From positions 1,426,001 through 1,490,000 of the forward strand of contig CANNFY010000001.1 of NCBI GenBank assembly GCA_947504045.1: a DNA stretch of 64,000 nt, given 5' to 3'. Shown here piece by piece: positions 19,341 through 29,101 of the stretch. This stretch comes from an uncultured Maribacter sp. Its GTDB lineage: Bacteria; Bacteroidota; Bacteroidia; Flavobacteriales; Flavobacteriaceae. Both the position numbers and the translations under genes were made by a program. The first letter of the stretch is position 1. Each line of letters begins with the position of its first letter. Under the pieces are notes generated by a model, which was given only the letters and a program-made list of their open reading frames with translations, did no database searches and was not told the origin of the DNA.

Positions 19341-20317
19341 TAATCTAGAGATTGGTTTTCTTGATTAGCAAATTTTAACATATTTTCAAATTCTATAGGA
19401 GATAAACTTCCATAGTAAAAGTTAATAGGATTTATACGGTCCTTTTCTTTCCAAACTTCATAATGTAAATGCGGTGCTTCGGAACGTCCAGTACTGCCTA
19501 CAAAACCTATAAGGTCTCCACGTTTTACTTTTTGTCCTTTTTTTACATTGTATTGGCTTAAATGTGCATACAAACTAAGGTAACCATACCCATGGTCTAT
19601 ACGTATGTGTTTGCCATAACCAGAAGAGTTGTTGTCTGCTCGTACTATTTTACCATCTCCAGAGGCATAAATAGGAGTGCCTTTAGGTGCGGTAAAATCC
19701 ATACCGTAATGCATTTTTCTTGCTTTTGTAAATGGGTCGGAACGCCAGCCATAACCAGAAGCCATTCTTGTAAGGTCTTCATTATTTATAGGTTGTATGG
19801 CAGGAATAGCAAGAAGAAGTTTTTCTTTCTCTTCCGCAAGAATAGTAATTTCATCTAAAGATTTAGATTGAATTGCCATTTGTTTTTTTATAACATCTAA
19901 TCGTTTAGTGGTTGCAATAACCATTTCAGAATTATTAAAACCTTCTAAAGATTTATACCTGTTAACTCCACCAAAACCAGCTCGTCTTTGTTCTTCAGGA
20001 ATAGGGTTTGCTTCAAAATATAATCTGTAAATATTATTATCTCTATCTTCAATATTTGCTAAAACCTCTTCAATTTGTTCCATTTTTTTATCTAGTAACT
20101 CAAATTGAAGCTCATAGTTTCTTACTTCTCTTTGTAAAGATAATTCTCTAGGAGTATTAATTAAATTAGTGTTTAAAAGAAAAATTAACCCTATAAAACC
20201 AAATAGGAGAGACCCTAAAAAAAACAATCCAATGTTTCTATACCGCTTAGATTTTTTAGGTTCAATCTTACGGTAAGATAAAGTATCTGGATCGTAATAA
20301 TATTTTACTTTAGACAT
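19340..20317 (-). CDS. M23 family peptidoglycan endopeptidase, membrane-anchored
   Basis: 325 residues. A cytoplasmic N-terminus is followed by one membrane helix (~residues 28-50) and a coiled coil (~60-90). The LytM/M23 domain at ~185-300 keeps the zinc ligands in HYGMDFTAPKGTPIYA and YAHLSQYNVKKGQKVKRG, and the catalytic HLHYEVW. It should cleave peptide cross-links in the wall or act as a divisome-associated activator. It is the first gene of a five-gene operon and divergent from alaS. Confidence 0.93.
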   Translation of the reverse strand: MSKVKYYYDPDTLSYRKIEPKKSKRYRNIGLFFLGSLLFGFIGLIFLLNTNLINTPRELSLQREVRNYELQFELLDKKMEQIEEVLANIEDRDNNIYRLYFEANPIPEEQRRAGFGGVNRYKSLEGFNNSEMVIATTKRLDVIKKQMAIQSKSLDEITILAEEKEKLLLAIPAIQPINNEDLTRMASGYGWRSDPFTKARKMHYGMDFTAPKGTPIYASGDGKIVRADNNSSGYGKHIRIDHGYGYLSLYAHLSQYNVKKGQKVKRGDLIGFVGSTGRSEAPHLHYEVWKEKDRINPINFYYGSLSPIEFENMLKFANQENQSLD

Positions 20318-20332
20318 GAATAGATTTTATCC

Positions 20333-20355
20333 TATTTTTGTATCACAAAAATAGC
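20333..20355. promoter_or_regulatory. Face-to-face -7 boxes between M23 operon and alaS
   Basis: A perfect 9-bp inverted repeat, CTATTTTTG-TATCA-CAAAAATAG. Each arm contains TATTTTTG, an exact TAnnTTTG box: 20334-20341 on the plus strand (leader to alaS ~75 nt) and 20347-20354 on the minus strand (leader to the M23 gene ~23 nt). The two predicted transcripts would start inside each other's promoter. Confidence 0.5.
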
Positions 20356-20421
20356 AGAACAAACAAATATAAAAATTGTTTTGCAGAAACCATTATTTTT
20401 TAAGAAACCTTACCATTTTAG

Positions 20422-23037
20422 ATGAATTCCAAGGAAGTTAGAAGTCAGTTTTTAAATTTTTTTAAAGAAAAGAACCACAAAATAGTTGCATCTGCACCAA
20501 TGGTCATTAAAGATGACCCTACGTTATTATTTACCAATGCTGGTATGAACCAGTTTAAAGAATATTTTTTAGGTAATAACATTGCGCAATATTCTCGTGT
20601 TTCAGATACCCAAAAATGTTTACGTGTTAGTGGTAAGCATAACGATTTGGAAGAGGTAGGTAAAGATACGTACCACCATACCATGTTTGAAATGTTGGGT
20701 AACTGGAGTTTTGGAGATTACTTTAAAAAAGAAGCAATAGAATGGGCATGGGAGCTTTTAACAGATGTTTTAAAGATAGATAAAGATTGCCTTTATGTAT
20801 CTGTTTTTGAAGGTAGTTCCGATGCCGATAATTTAGAAATGGATGTAGAAGCCTATAATTTATGGAAGGCTATTGTTCCAGAAGACCGAATTATAAAAGG
20901 GAATAAGAAAGATAATTTTTGGGAAATGGGAGAGCAAGGGCCTTGTGGACCATGTTCTGAAATACATGTAGATATACGTTCTGCAGAAGAAAAAGCAAAA
21001 GTTTCTGGAGCAAGTTTAGTAAATGAAGATCACCCTCAGGTTGTAGAAATATGGAATTTGGTATTTATGCAGTATAACCGAAAGGCAAATGGCGTTTTAG
21101 AACCATTACCATCTAAACATGTAGATACCGGAATGGGGTTTGAACGTTTGTGTATGGTTTTACAAAACGTAAAATCTAATTATGATACGGATGTTTTTAC
21201 ACCTATAATTAGAGAAATAGAAACTATTACCAATTCTAAATACGGGAAAAAAGAAGAAATAGATATTGCAATACGTGTAATAGCAGACCATATTAGGGCA
21301 GTATCTTTTTCTATTGCAGATGGCCAATTGCCTAGTAATACAGGTGCAGGCTATGTAATACGAAGAATATTAAGAAGAGCAGTGCGTTATGGTTTTACTT
21401 TTTTAGAAACCAAAGAGCCTTTTATGTATCGTTTAGTAAAAGTGCTTACGAATACTATGGGAAGCGCTTTTCCAGAACTAAAAGAACAAAACCAATTAAT
21501 TGAAAATGTTATTAAAGAAGAAGAACATTCTTTCTTAAAAACCTTAGATCAAGGTTTAGTGTTATTAGATAATGTTATTGCTAATACCAAAGGAAAAGAA
21601 GTAGATGGCGCAAAAGCATTTGAATTGTATGATACGTATGGCTTTCCAATAGATCTTACCGCCTTAATACTTAGTGAAAGAAATTATACTTTAGATGAAG
21701 CAGGTTTTGAAAAAGCAATGCAAGCACAAAAAAACCGATCTAAGTCTGCATCTGAAATTTCTAAAGAAGACTGGACTGTTTTAAGCACAGACTCTGAACA
21801 AGAATTTGTAGGTTATGATAGGTTAGAGGCCAATGTAAAGCTGGTTAAATATAGAAAAATAACGTCTAAAAAAGACGGCGAACTATATCAAATGGTGTTT
21901 AATTTAACTCCTTTTTATGCAGAAGGTGGTGGCCAAGTAGGAGATAAGGGGTATTTAGAGACTCCAAACGGAGATGTGGTTTATATTATAGATACCAAGA
22001 GGGAGAATAATGAAATTGTTCATTTCTCTAAAAATTTACCTAAAAAACTAGAAGAAACTTTAAAAGCAGTTGTAGATGGTAAACAGCGCCAAAGAACAGA
22101 GGCAAACCATACCGCTACGCATTTACTGCACCAGGCTTTAAGAGAGGTTTTAGGAACCCATGTAGAGCAAAAAGGTTCTTCGGTACATTCTAAATATTTA
22201 CGATTTGATTTTTCACACTTTTCTAAATTAACAACAGAAGAACTACAAGAGGTAGAAAATTTTGTAAATGCTAGAATAGAAGGAAAACTACCTTTACAAG
22301 AAAATAGATCTGTGCCAATGGAACAAGCATTACAAGAAGGCGCTATGGCTTTATTTGGTGAAAAGTATGGTGATGCAGTTCGTACTATACGTTTTGGTCA
22401 ATCTATAGAGCTTTGCGGAGGTACGCATGTTAAAAACACAGGAGATATTTGGCATTTTAAAATAAAGAGTGAAGGTGCTGTGGCGTCAGGTATACGTAGA
22501 ATAGAAGCCATTACTTTTGATGGAGTTAAAGATTTTTATTTTGATAATAACAGAACACTGTTTGAAATTAAAGATTTATTAAATAATGCAAAAGATCCTG
22601 TTAAAGCAGTTTCAGCATTGCAAGAGGAAAACAGTATTCTAAAAAAACAAATAGCAGAGCTTTTAAAAGATAAAGCTAAGAACCTTAAAGGAGATTTGTT
22701 AGGAAGTGTAGAAGAAGTAAATGGAATACAATTTTTAGCAAAAAAGATAGATTTAGATGCAGCAGGAATAAAAGACCTTTCTTTTGAAATGGGCCAAAAT
22801 AAAGATAATTTGTTTTTACTATTTGGAACAGAACAAAAAGGTAAAGCTTTGTTATCTTGTTATATTTCTAAAGAATTGGCAGCTTCTAAAAATTTAAATG
22901 CCGGAACCATTGTTCGCGAGCTTGGTAAGTTTATACAAGGTGGCGGAGGAGGTCAAGCCTTTTTTGCTACGGCAGGTGGTAAAAACCCTGCAGGTATAGA
23001 AGAAGCTTTAAGTAAGGCAAAAGATTATATTTTATAG
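20422..23037 (+). CDS. alaS: Alanine-tRNA ligase
   Basis: 871 residues, normal length. It has the class II catalytic core at the N-terminus ([16 protein letters not shown]), the editing domain with the zinc-binding [15 protein letters not shown] and [11 protein letters not shown], and a C-terminal DHHA1 domain ending [16 protein letters not shown]. It charges tRNA-Ala and hydrolyses mischarged Ser/Gly. GSCFA and DUF4230 genes follow closely and are probably cotranscribed. Confidence 0.98.
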   Translation: MNSKEVRSQFLNFFKEKNHKIVASAPMVIKDDPTLLFTNAGMNQFKEYFLGNNIAQYSRVSDTQKCLRVSGKHNDLEEVGKDTYHHTMFEMLGNWSFGDYFKKEAIEWAWELLTDVLKIDKDCLYVSVFEGSSDADNLEMDVEAYNLWKAIVPEDRIIKGNKKDNFWEMGEQGPCGPCSEIHVDIRSAEEKAKVSGASLVNEDHPQVVEIWNLVFMQYNRKANGVLEPLPSKHVDTGMGFERLCMVLQNVKSNYDTDVFTPIIREIETITNSKYGKKEEIDIAIRVIADHIRAVSFSIADGQLPSNTGAGYVIRRILRRAVRYGFTFLETKEPFMYRLVKVLTNTMGSAFPELKEQNQLIENVIKEEEHSFLKTLDQGLVLLDNVIANTKGKEVDGAKAFELYDTYGFPIDLTALILSERNYTLDEAGFEKAMQAQKNRSKSASEISKEDWTVLSTDSEQEFVGYDRLEANVKLVKYRKITSKKDGELYQMVFNLTPFYAEGGGQVGDKGYLETPNGDVVYIIDTKRENNEIVHFSKNLPKKLEETLKAVVDGKQRQRTEANHTATHLLHQALREVLGTHVEQKGSSVHSKYLRFDFSHFSKLTTEELQEVENFVNARIEGKLPLQENRSVPMEQALQEGAMALFGEKYGDAVRTIRFGQSIELCGGTHVKNTGDIWHFKIKSEGAVASGIRRIEAITFDGVKDFYFDNNRTLFEIKDLLNNAKDPVKAVSALQEENSILKKQIAELLKDKAKNLKGDLLGSVEEVNGIQFLAKKIDLDAAGIKDLSFEMGQNKDNLFLLFGTEQKGKALLSCYISKELAASKNLNAGTIVRELGKFIQGGGGGQAFFATAGGKNPAGIEEALSKAKDYIL

Positions 23038-23043
23038 TTCGGC

Positions 23044-23994
23044 ATGAAACTGCAAACCCAAATTCCTTTACAAGAGGAAAAGCACCAAATAGACTATAGT
23101 AGTAAGTTACTATTGTTGGGCTCTTGTTTTGTAGAGAATATTGGAGAAAAATTAGAGTATTATAAATTCCAAACGATTCAAAACCCGTTTGGAATTTTAT
23201 TTCATCCTTTGGCTTTAGAAAACTTAATTACTAGAGCTATTGAAGCAAAAAAATATACTAAAAGTGCTATTTTTTTACACGAAGAAAATTGGCATTGTTA
23301 TGATGCACATTCTGAGCTAAGCTCTCCAACACCAGAAGAATTACTTGAAAAACTAAATAATGGGTTACAAATTACTAGGGCGCAAATAATAAATGCATCT
23401 CATATAGTAATTACGTTAGGAACCGCTTGGGTTTATACTTTTTTAAAAGAAGCTAAAGTTGTAGCTAACTGCCATAAAGTTTCGCAAAAGCAATTTTCTA
23501 AAAGATTAGTATCTGTACAAGAAATTAAGGATAGTTTAGAGCGTATTCAACATCAAATTAAATCTGTAAATAAAAATGCTAACATACTGTTTACGGTATC
23601 TCCTGTTCGTCATTTAAAAGACGGGTTTATAGAAAATCAGCAGAGTAAAGCACACCTTATTACCGCAATACATAGTGTGGTTAAAGAGAATAATACATTT
23701 TATTTTCCATCCTACGAACTTATGATGGATGAGTTGCGCGATTATCGTTTTTATAAAGAAGATATGATACACCCTAATAGAACAGCAGTGGATTATATTT
23801 GGGAAAAATTTTCTTTTGTTTGGATTAATAAAGACGTGCAAAAAGTAATGGATAAAGTTGCTGTTGTACAAAAAGGATTGGCTCACAGACCATTTAATAA
23901 ACAATCTGAAAAACATAAAGCATTTTTAAAAATGCTTGAAAAGAAAAAATTGTATCTTGAAGAAACGTATTCCTTTATGAAATTTACCGTATGA
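23044..23994 (+). CDS. GSCFA domain protein
   Basis: 316 residues. The name-giving motif is seen as LLLGSCFVENIGEKL near residue 25, followed by NPFGILFHPLAL and the conserved RFYKEDMIHPN near the C-terminal third. The fold is related to SGNH/GDSL esterases: Ser in GSCFVEN, Asn in NPFG and Asp/His in DMIHP are candidates for the catalytic set. No signal peptide is visible. The substrate is unknown. It starts 6 nt after alaS and overlaps the next gene by 4 nt. Confidence 0.9.
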   Translation: MKLQTQIPLQEEKHQIDYSSKLLLLGSCFVENIGEKLEYYKFQTIQNPFGILFHPLALENLITRAIEAKKYTKSAIFLHEENWHCYDAHSELSSPTPEELLEKLNNGLQITRAQIINASHIVITLGTAWVYTFLKEAKVVANCHKVSQKQFSKRLVSVQEIKDSLERIQHQIKSVNKNANILFTVSPVRHLKDGFIENQQSKAHLITAIHSVVKENNTFYFPSYELMMDELRDYRFYKEDMIHPNRTAVDYIWEKFSFVWINKDVQKVMDKVAVVQKGLAHRPFNKQSEKHKAFLKMLEKKKLYLEETYSFMKFTV

Positions 23995-24605
23995 AAAGAG
24001 TTTTAATAGGTGCATTACTTACGCTTGCTGTAGTTCTTGTTTTTCGTTTTTTCTCTGAAGAAAAAAAAGAAAAAGCAATTTTACAGGAAAACTCGATGCT
24101 TATACAGCAGCAAATAAAAAATGTATCTAAACTAATAGTTGCCGAAGGGCATTTTGCTGAGGTTTATAATTATAAAGATTCTCAAGAGCTTTTTGGGCCT
24201 TTTCTTACAGCAAATAAAAAAGCTTTAGTGGTAGTTAATGCAGAAGTTACAGTTGGGTATGATTTAAGTAGACTTACTTTTGAGGTAGATGAAGAGGCTA
24301 AAATAGTATACATAAAAGAAATACCAGAACCGGAGATTAAAATAAATCCAGATTTTGAATATTATGATGTTTCTGCAGATTATCTAAACCCATTTAAAGC
24401 AGAAGATTATAATAGAATTAAGAAAAATATACGTGCCTCTTTATTAAAAAAAGTAGAGGCATCCTCTTTAAAAAGTAATGCAAAAAATAGATTGCTAAGT
24501 GAGCTTTCTAAGTTTTACGTGCTAACCAATTCTATGGGGTGGACATTACAGCATAATCAAGAAGTTATTCAAGAAAATACATTAGAGAAAATTATAATTG
24601 AATAA
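23991..24605 (+). CDS. DUF4230 membrane-anchored protein
   Basis: 204 residues: an N-terminal membrane helix (~4-20), then a domain with KLIVAEGHFAEVYNYKD and VVNAEVTVGYDLSRLTFEVD, typical of DUF4230. The function is unknown. ATGA overlap with the GSCFA gene indicates an operon, and a bidirectional terminator follows directly. Confidence 0.88.
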   Translation: MKRVLIGALLTLAVVLVFRFFSEEKKEKAILQENSMLIQQQIKNVSKLIVAEGHFAEVYNYKDSQELFGPFLTANKKALVVVNAEVTVGYDLSRLTFEVDEEAKIVYIKEIPEPEIKINPDFEYYDVSADYLNPFKAEDYNRIKKNIRASLLKKVEASSLKSNAKNRLLSELSKFYVLTNSMGWTLQHNQEVIQENTLEKIIIE

Positions 24606-24640
24606 AAAAAGAGGTTGTTTTTTTAACAACCTCTTTTTTT
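24604..24640. terminator. Bidirectional terminator between DUF4230 and DUF4136 genes
   Basis: The stem GAGGTTGTT (24611-24619) with AACAACCTC (24625-24633) is flanked by a run of A on the left and of T on the right, so it can end transcription from both sides. It sits exactly between two convergent genes. Confidence 0.9.
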
Positions 24641-25204
24641 TTATTTAGCAGCCATGGCTTGTGGTGGGTATGCTTTTAATATTTCGCCTACAAATTCTCG
24701 TATACGTTCTTCTTTCTTTTCCATATTTCTAGAATTAGAAAGTGTTCCAATACCTTTTCCTTGCCAAACCAATTCTTTGCTCTTGGCATCAATTAAATCT
24801 ATATAAAGAGAGCCTTGTGTTCTGGTGCTAACTTGAGTGCCATTATTCCAGCCTGGGCCACCCCAATAGTAAGGGCTCCATCCCCAACCAAAGCCACCGC
24901 CCCATAAGTTGTTGTAAATATCAACTTGTTCTTTTTCTTTAGTAAAAATACTAACTAAAACATCTGGTGTGTTAGATTTTGTAAAACCTCTTGTTGCCAT
25001 TTCAGCATCAATAGCTCGTAAAATTCTTTTTTTGTCTAAATCAGAAATTTGCGCTTTATCTATACCTGTTTTATAAAAGGCATAGGTGTTATACGTGTTA
25101 AAATTTGCGTCTTTATCATAATCGGAAAGTACTTTTACCGAAGTACAAGAACTTAAAACAAACAAAAACAGTAGAGGGAGTGCTAGTAATTGTAATTTTT
25201 TCAT
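24641..25204 (-). CDS. DUF4136 lipoprotein
   Basis: The start is placed at MKKLQLLALPLLFLFVLSSC (187 residues), which gives a proper lipoprotein signal with Cys ~20; the frame is open further upstream. The domain starts with VKVLSDYDKDANFNTYNTYA and ends with EEERIREFVGEI-like helices, as in DUF4136 proteins. A Gly/Trp/Tyr-rich loop (WGGGFGWGWSPYYWGGPGW) is typical. Location is the periplasmic or outer-membrane face. The function is unknown. Confidence 0.88.
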   Translation of the reverse strand: MKKLQLLALPLLFLFVLSSCTSVKVLSDYDKDANFNTYNTYAFYKTGIDKAQISDLDKKRILRAIDAEMATRGFTKSNTPDVLVSIFTKEKEQVDIYNNLWGGGFGWGWSPYYWGGPGWNNGTQVSTRTQGSLYIDLIDAKSKELVWQGKGIGTLSNSRNMEKKEERIREFVGEILKAYPPQAMAAK

Positions 25205-25280
25205 ATCAACTATATTTTTGGAATTAAAATAGAAATCTTTTGTGTAAAACATCTCAAAAATCGTGCCGAAGAAAGGAACT

Positions 25281-25457
<177 letters not shown>

Positions 25458-25602
25458 CTAGTAATTGCTATAAAATTACGTATTCTTTGTTTATAACAGG
25501 CTTTATTTACAGTAAAACACCTTAATAATTGGAGTTTTAGCAGTTTAATCGTATTTGTTAGTATGTAAATCTAGGAAGTTTTTAAGATTAAGAAATTACA
25601 AT

Positions 25603-25610
25603 TATCTTTG
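25603..25610 (+). promoter_or_regulatory. -7 box for the HEKIH protein operon
   Basis: TATCTTTG fits TAnnTTTG and ends 26 nt before the start codon at 25637. The rest of 25440-25602 shows nothing I can identify. Confidence 0.55.
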
Positions 25611-25636
25611 AAGGTAAGCGTTTGTAAAATGCATTT

Positions 25637-25969
25637 ATGATATTAATATTCAAACATTTCTTCTATAAAAATTATGTAGGCTTGTCTTTATGGCCTTTTA
25701 TAATCTTAAAGGATAATACCCTAAAAGAAGATATTGTTCTTATTAATCATGAAAAAATTCATCTTAAGCAACAGCAAGAATTACTTATTATTCCTTTCTA
25801 TATTTGGTATATAGCAGAGTGGCTTTTACGGAGCATTTTTTATTTAGATACCTACAAAGCGTATCAGAATATTAGTTTCGAACGCGAAGCGTATTATAAC
25901 GAGAATAATTTAGATTATTTAAATCAAAGAAAATTCTTCAGCTTTATTAAATATCTTTGGCGTAATTAA
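25637..25969 (+). CDS. Small membrane protein with HExxH-like motif
   Basis: 110 residues. It contains INHEKIHLKQQQELL (a zincin-like HEKIH at ~44-48), then an amphipathic/membrane stretch (IIPFYIWYIAEWLL) and a downstream FEREAY that could supply a glutamate ligand. This arrangement recalls a minimal gluzincin or M56-like metallopeptidase core, but the protein is far shorter than known peptidases. I do not assign a function. It starts the string leading to the desulfhydrase-like gene (11-nt gap). Confidence 0.7.
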   Translation: MILIFKHFFYKNYVGLSLWPFIILKDNTLKEDIVLINHEKIHLKQQQELLIIPFYIWYIAEWLLRSIFYLDTYKAYQNISFEREAYYNENNLDYLNQRKFFSFIKYLWRN

Positions 25970-25980
25970 ACAAGAGTTTA

Positions 25981-26886
25981 GTGCAAACGCAAAATCAGAA
26001 AGTAGATCTTCCAATACTTAAAGAAAAGCAAATTTCGTTATATATTAAGCGAGAAGATTTAATACATCCACTAATTTCTGGTAATAAATACCGTAAATTA
26101 AAATATAATATTTTAACGGCTAAAGAAAATCACCAAAATACGTTATTAACATTTGGTGGGGCGTACTCTAACCATATTGCGGCAACTGCATTTGCAGGTA
26201 AAAAGCATGGTATAAAAACTATTGGAATAATTAGAGGAGAGGAGCTAAAAGAGAAATGGCAAAATAATGCAACATTATGTCTGGCAAAAGAGCATGGCAT
26301 GCATTTTAAATTTATTTCTAGACAAGCGTATAAAACAAAAGACACTCCAGAGTTTGTAAAAAAATTAAAAGCAGAATTTAAAGATTTTTATTTGCTGCCA
26401 GAAGGTGGCAGTAATTCTTTAGCAGTACAGGGGTGTGAAGAAATTTTAACTTCAAAAGACAGTGTTTTTAATGTAATTACTTCTGCCGTTGGTACAGGTG
26501 GTACTATTGCCGGTATTATAAATTCTACCATTACTACCCAAAAAGTAATCGGTTTTCCTGCATTAAAGGGTAATTTTTTACAAGAAGATATTCGTAAATT
26601 TGTAACCAAAATAAATTGGGAACTTCAAAATAAGTATCATTTTGGTGGATATGGAAAAGTTTCTCCAGAATTAATAAAGTTTATAAACACCTTTAAAAAA
26701 GAAACAAACATTCCGTTAGATCCAATATATACAGGCAAAATGGTTTATGGTTTAATAGATATGATAAATGAGGATTTTTTTAAACCAGGAACAAAAATTT
26801 TAGCAATACACACAGGAGGTTTACAAGGTATTAAAGGAATGAATGCAGTATTAAAAAAGAAAAATCAATTAGAAATAGTAGAATGA
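25981..26886 (+). CDS. PLP-dependent ACC deaminase / D-cysteine desulfhydrase family
   Basis: 301 residues, starting from GTG. The PLP lysine is expected in SGNKYRKLKYN near residue 37; GGAYSNHIAATAFAGKKHG and AVGTGGTIAGI are the phosphate-binding and structural motifs of this fold-type II family. Members deaminate 1-aminocyclopropane-1-carboxylate or break down D-cysteine; the sequence alone does not separate the two, and in Flavobacteriaceae true ACC deaminase activity is unlikely. The stop overlaps the next start by 4 nt. Confidence 0.85.
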   Translation: MQTQNQKVDLPILKEKQISLYIKREDLIHPLISGNKYRKLKYNILTAKENHQNTLLTFGGAYSNHIAATAFAGKKHGIKTIGIIRGEELKEKWQNNATLCLAKEHGMHFKFISRQAYKTKDTPEFVKKLKAEFKDFYLLPEGGSNSLAVQGCEEILTSKDSVFNVITSAVGTGGTIAGIINSTITTQKVIGFPALKGNFLQEDIRKFVTKINWELQNKYHFGGYGKVSPELIKFINTFKKETNIPLDPIYTGKMVYGLIDMINEDFFKPGTKILAIHTGGLQGIKGMNAVLKKKNQLEIVE

Positions 26887-27701
26887 AAAAATATAGTTTC
26901 TTTTTTTGTATATTTTTTTTAGTAATCGGTTGTAAATCTAAAAAAACAACGATTCATTCTGGAAAATTAAGAACAAAAAATGTAGTTTCTCATAAAAAGA
27001 AAGAAGCGGTAAAGCCTAATAAAGAGGAGCCAAAAAAAACGGAGAAATTTGTCAGCTTTAAATTTAATTCCGCAGAAGAGTATATTAATACCTTCTCAGA
27101 AATTGCACAAATAGAAATGTTGGCTTATGGCATTCCTGCAAGTATAACCTTAGCGCAAGGGTTATTAGAAAGCGGTTATGGTAAAGGAGAATTAGCCATG
27201 AAAACCAATAACCATTTTGGAATAAAATGCCACACTGGTTGGGAAGGCGATTATGATTTTCATGATGATGATGAAAAAGGAGAATGTTTTAGAAAATATA
27301 ACCATCCAAGATACTCTTATAGGGATCATAGTATTTTTTTAACAACAAGGTCTAGATATGCTTTTTTGTTTGACTATCACCATAAAGATTATAAATCTTG
27401 GGCTAAGGGATTACGAAAAGCAGGGTATGCAACAGATAAAAAATATCCTCAAAAACTTATTTATTTAATTGATAAATACCAGCTTTATAACTATGATTCT
27501 CCTTCTAAGAACTCCGAAGTAAAGCAGAAAAGAAATTCAAATACAATATCAAAAAGAAGTAAAAAAAGACATATTGTTCAAAAAGGAGACACCTTATATT
27601 CTATATCTAAAAAGTATTACATTTCTGTTGAAGATTTAATGCGAATAAACAAAATGAAAAATACGAACCTAGCTATAGGTCAGGAACTTGTTGTAAAATA
27701 A
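26883..27701 (+). CDS. Glucosaminidase lipoprotein with LysM domain
   Basis: 272 residues: lipoprotein signal (FFLVIGC, Cys ~17), a basic linker, a GH73-type glucosaminidase domain (~60-195) with SITLAQGLLESGYGKGELA including the catalytic Glu, and NNHFGIKCH. A C-terminal LysM repeat (~225-271) carries IVQKGDTLYSISKKYY. It should hydrolyse glycan strands of peptidoglycan from the outer-membrane side of the periplasm. It is translationally coupled to the gene before it. Confidence 0.92.
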   Translation: MKKYSFFFCIFFLVIGCKSKKTTIHSGKLRTKNVVSHKKKEAVKPNKEEPKKTEKFVSFKFNSAEEYINTFSEIAQIEMLAYGIPASITLAQGLLESGYGKGELAMKTNNHFGIKCHTGWEGDYDFHDDDEKGECFRKYNHPRYSYRDHSIFLTTRSRYAFLFDYHHKDYKSWAKGLRKAGYATDKKYPQKLIYLIDKYQLYNYDSPSKNSEVKQKRNSNTISKRSKKRHIVQKGDTLYSISKKYYISVEDLMRINKMKNTNLAIGQELVVK

Positions 27702-27719
27702 TATAGTAATTAAGAAAAA

Positions 27720-28997
27720 ATGATTTATAAGAGAAGTAGTGCCTTATTTAATGATGCAAAAAAATATATTCCAGGAGGTGTAAACTCTCCGGTACGTGCT
27801 TTTAAAGCAGTTGGTGGTGATCCAATTTTTGTAAAAGAAGCTAAAGGCGCATATTTATATGACGAGGATGGTAATAAACTTATAGATTATATAGCCTCTT
27901 GGGGACCTTTAATTTTAGGACATGCCCATGAGCCAGTATTAAATGCAATAATAGACAAAGCAAAAAAAGGAACCTCTTTTGGTATGCCTACAGAAATAGA
28001 GACCGATTTGGCAAAGCTAGCCGTTTCTATGGTTCCAAATATAGATAAAATACGTTTTGTTAATAGTGGAACCGAAGCTTGTATGAGTGCGGTACGTTTA
28101 GCTAGAGGGTATACCGGAAAAGACAAAATCATAAAATTTGCAGGCTGCTATCATGGGCATTCCGATTCTTTTTTAATACAAGCAGGTAGTGGCGCAGTAA
28201 CTTTTGGTAGTCCTAATAGCCCAGGTGTTACTCAAGGAACAGCAAAAGATACGTTACTTGCAAATTATAATGATTTAGCTAGCGTAAAAGCTTTAACAAA
28301 TGCTAATGCTGGCGAAATTGCAGCAATTATTATAGAGCCTATAGCAGGTAATATGGGATGTATAATTCCTACTCCAGAATTTATTAAAGGGTTAAGAGAA
28401 CTTTGTACTCAAGAAGGTATTTTGTTAATTTTTGATGAGGTTATGACGGGGTTTCGTTTAGGTGCTGGTGGAGCACAAGAAGCCTTAGGTATAAATGCTG
28501 ATATTGTTACTTTTGGTAAAGTAATAGGAGGCGGTTTACCAGTAGGAGCTTTTGCTGCTCGTAATGAAATTATGAGTTATTTGGCTCCAGAAGGTCCAGT
28601 TTATCAGGCAGGTACACTTAGTGGAAATCCATTAGCAATGAGTGCTGGTTTGGCAATGCTTACCGAATTAAATACTAAACCACAAGTTTTTAAAAGTCTT
28701 GCAGAAAAAACAGAATATTTACACAAAGGTTTTGATGCCGTTTTAAAAACTAAAAACATTCCTTATCAAATAAACCGTTATGGTAGTATGATTTCGGTTC
28801 ATTTTACAGATACTCCAGTAGTTGATTTTGCTTCTTCAGCAAAAGGAAATAACGATACTTTTAAGAAATATTTTCATGGCATGTTAGAACAAGGTATTTA
28901 TTTACCACCTTCTGCTTTTGAAAGTTATTTTTTAAATGATGCGTTGTCTTATGACGATTTAGATAAAACTATAAATGCTCTAAAAAAAGTGTTTTAA
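27720..28997 (+). CDS. hemL: Glutamate-1-semialdehyde 2,1-aminomutase
   Basis: 425 residues. The PLP-binding lysine is in [15 protein letters not shown]. Other family marks are [16 protein letters not shown] at the N-terminus, [18 protein letters not shown] and CYHGHSD. It makes 5-aminolevulinate from glutamate semialdehyde in tetrapyrrole synthesis. It lies 18 nt after the glucosaminidase gene and is probably the last gene of that operon. Confidence 0.97.
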   Translation: MIYKRSSALFNDAKKYIPGGVNSPVRAFKAVGGDPIFVKEAKGAYLYDEDGNKLIDYIASWGPLILGHAHEPVLNAIIDKAKKGTSFGMPTEIETDLAKLAVSMVPNIDKIRFVNSGTEACMSAVRLARGYTGKDKIIKFAGCYHGHSDSFLIQAGSGAVTFGSPNSPGVTQGTAKDTLLANYNDLASVKALTNANAGEIAAIIIEPIAGNMGCIIPTPEFIKGLRELCTQEGILLIFDEVMTGFRLGAGGAQEALGINADIVTFGKVIGGGLPVGAFAARNEIMSYLAPEGPVYQAGTLSGNPLAMSAGLAMLTELNTKPQVFKSLAEKTEYLHKGFDAVLKTKNIPYQINRYGSMISVHFTDTPVVDFASSAKGNNDTFKKYFHGMLEQGIYLPPSAFESYFLNDALSYDDLDKTINALKKVF

Positions 28998-29101
28998 TAA
29001 AATTAACTAACATTCTAATACATATTTTTAATTTCCATTTTTGCCTACTTATTTAGAAAACTGGTAAAGTTATTCTAAAGGATAAGTTAGAATTTTGTGG
29101 A

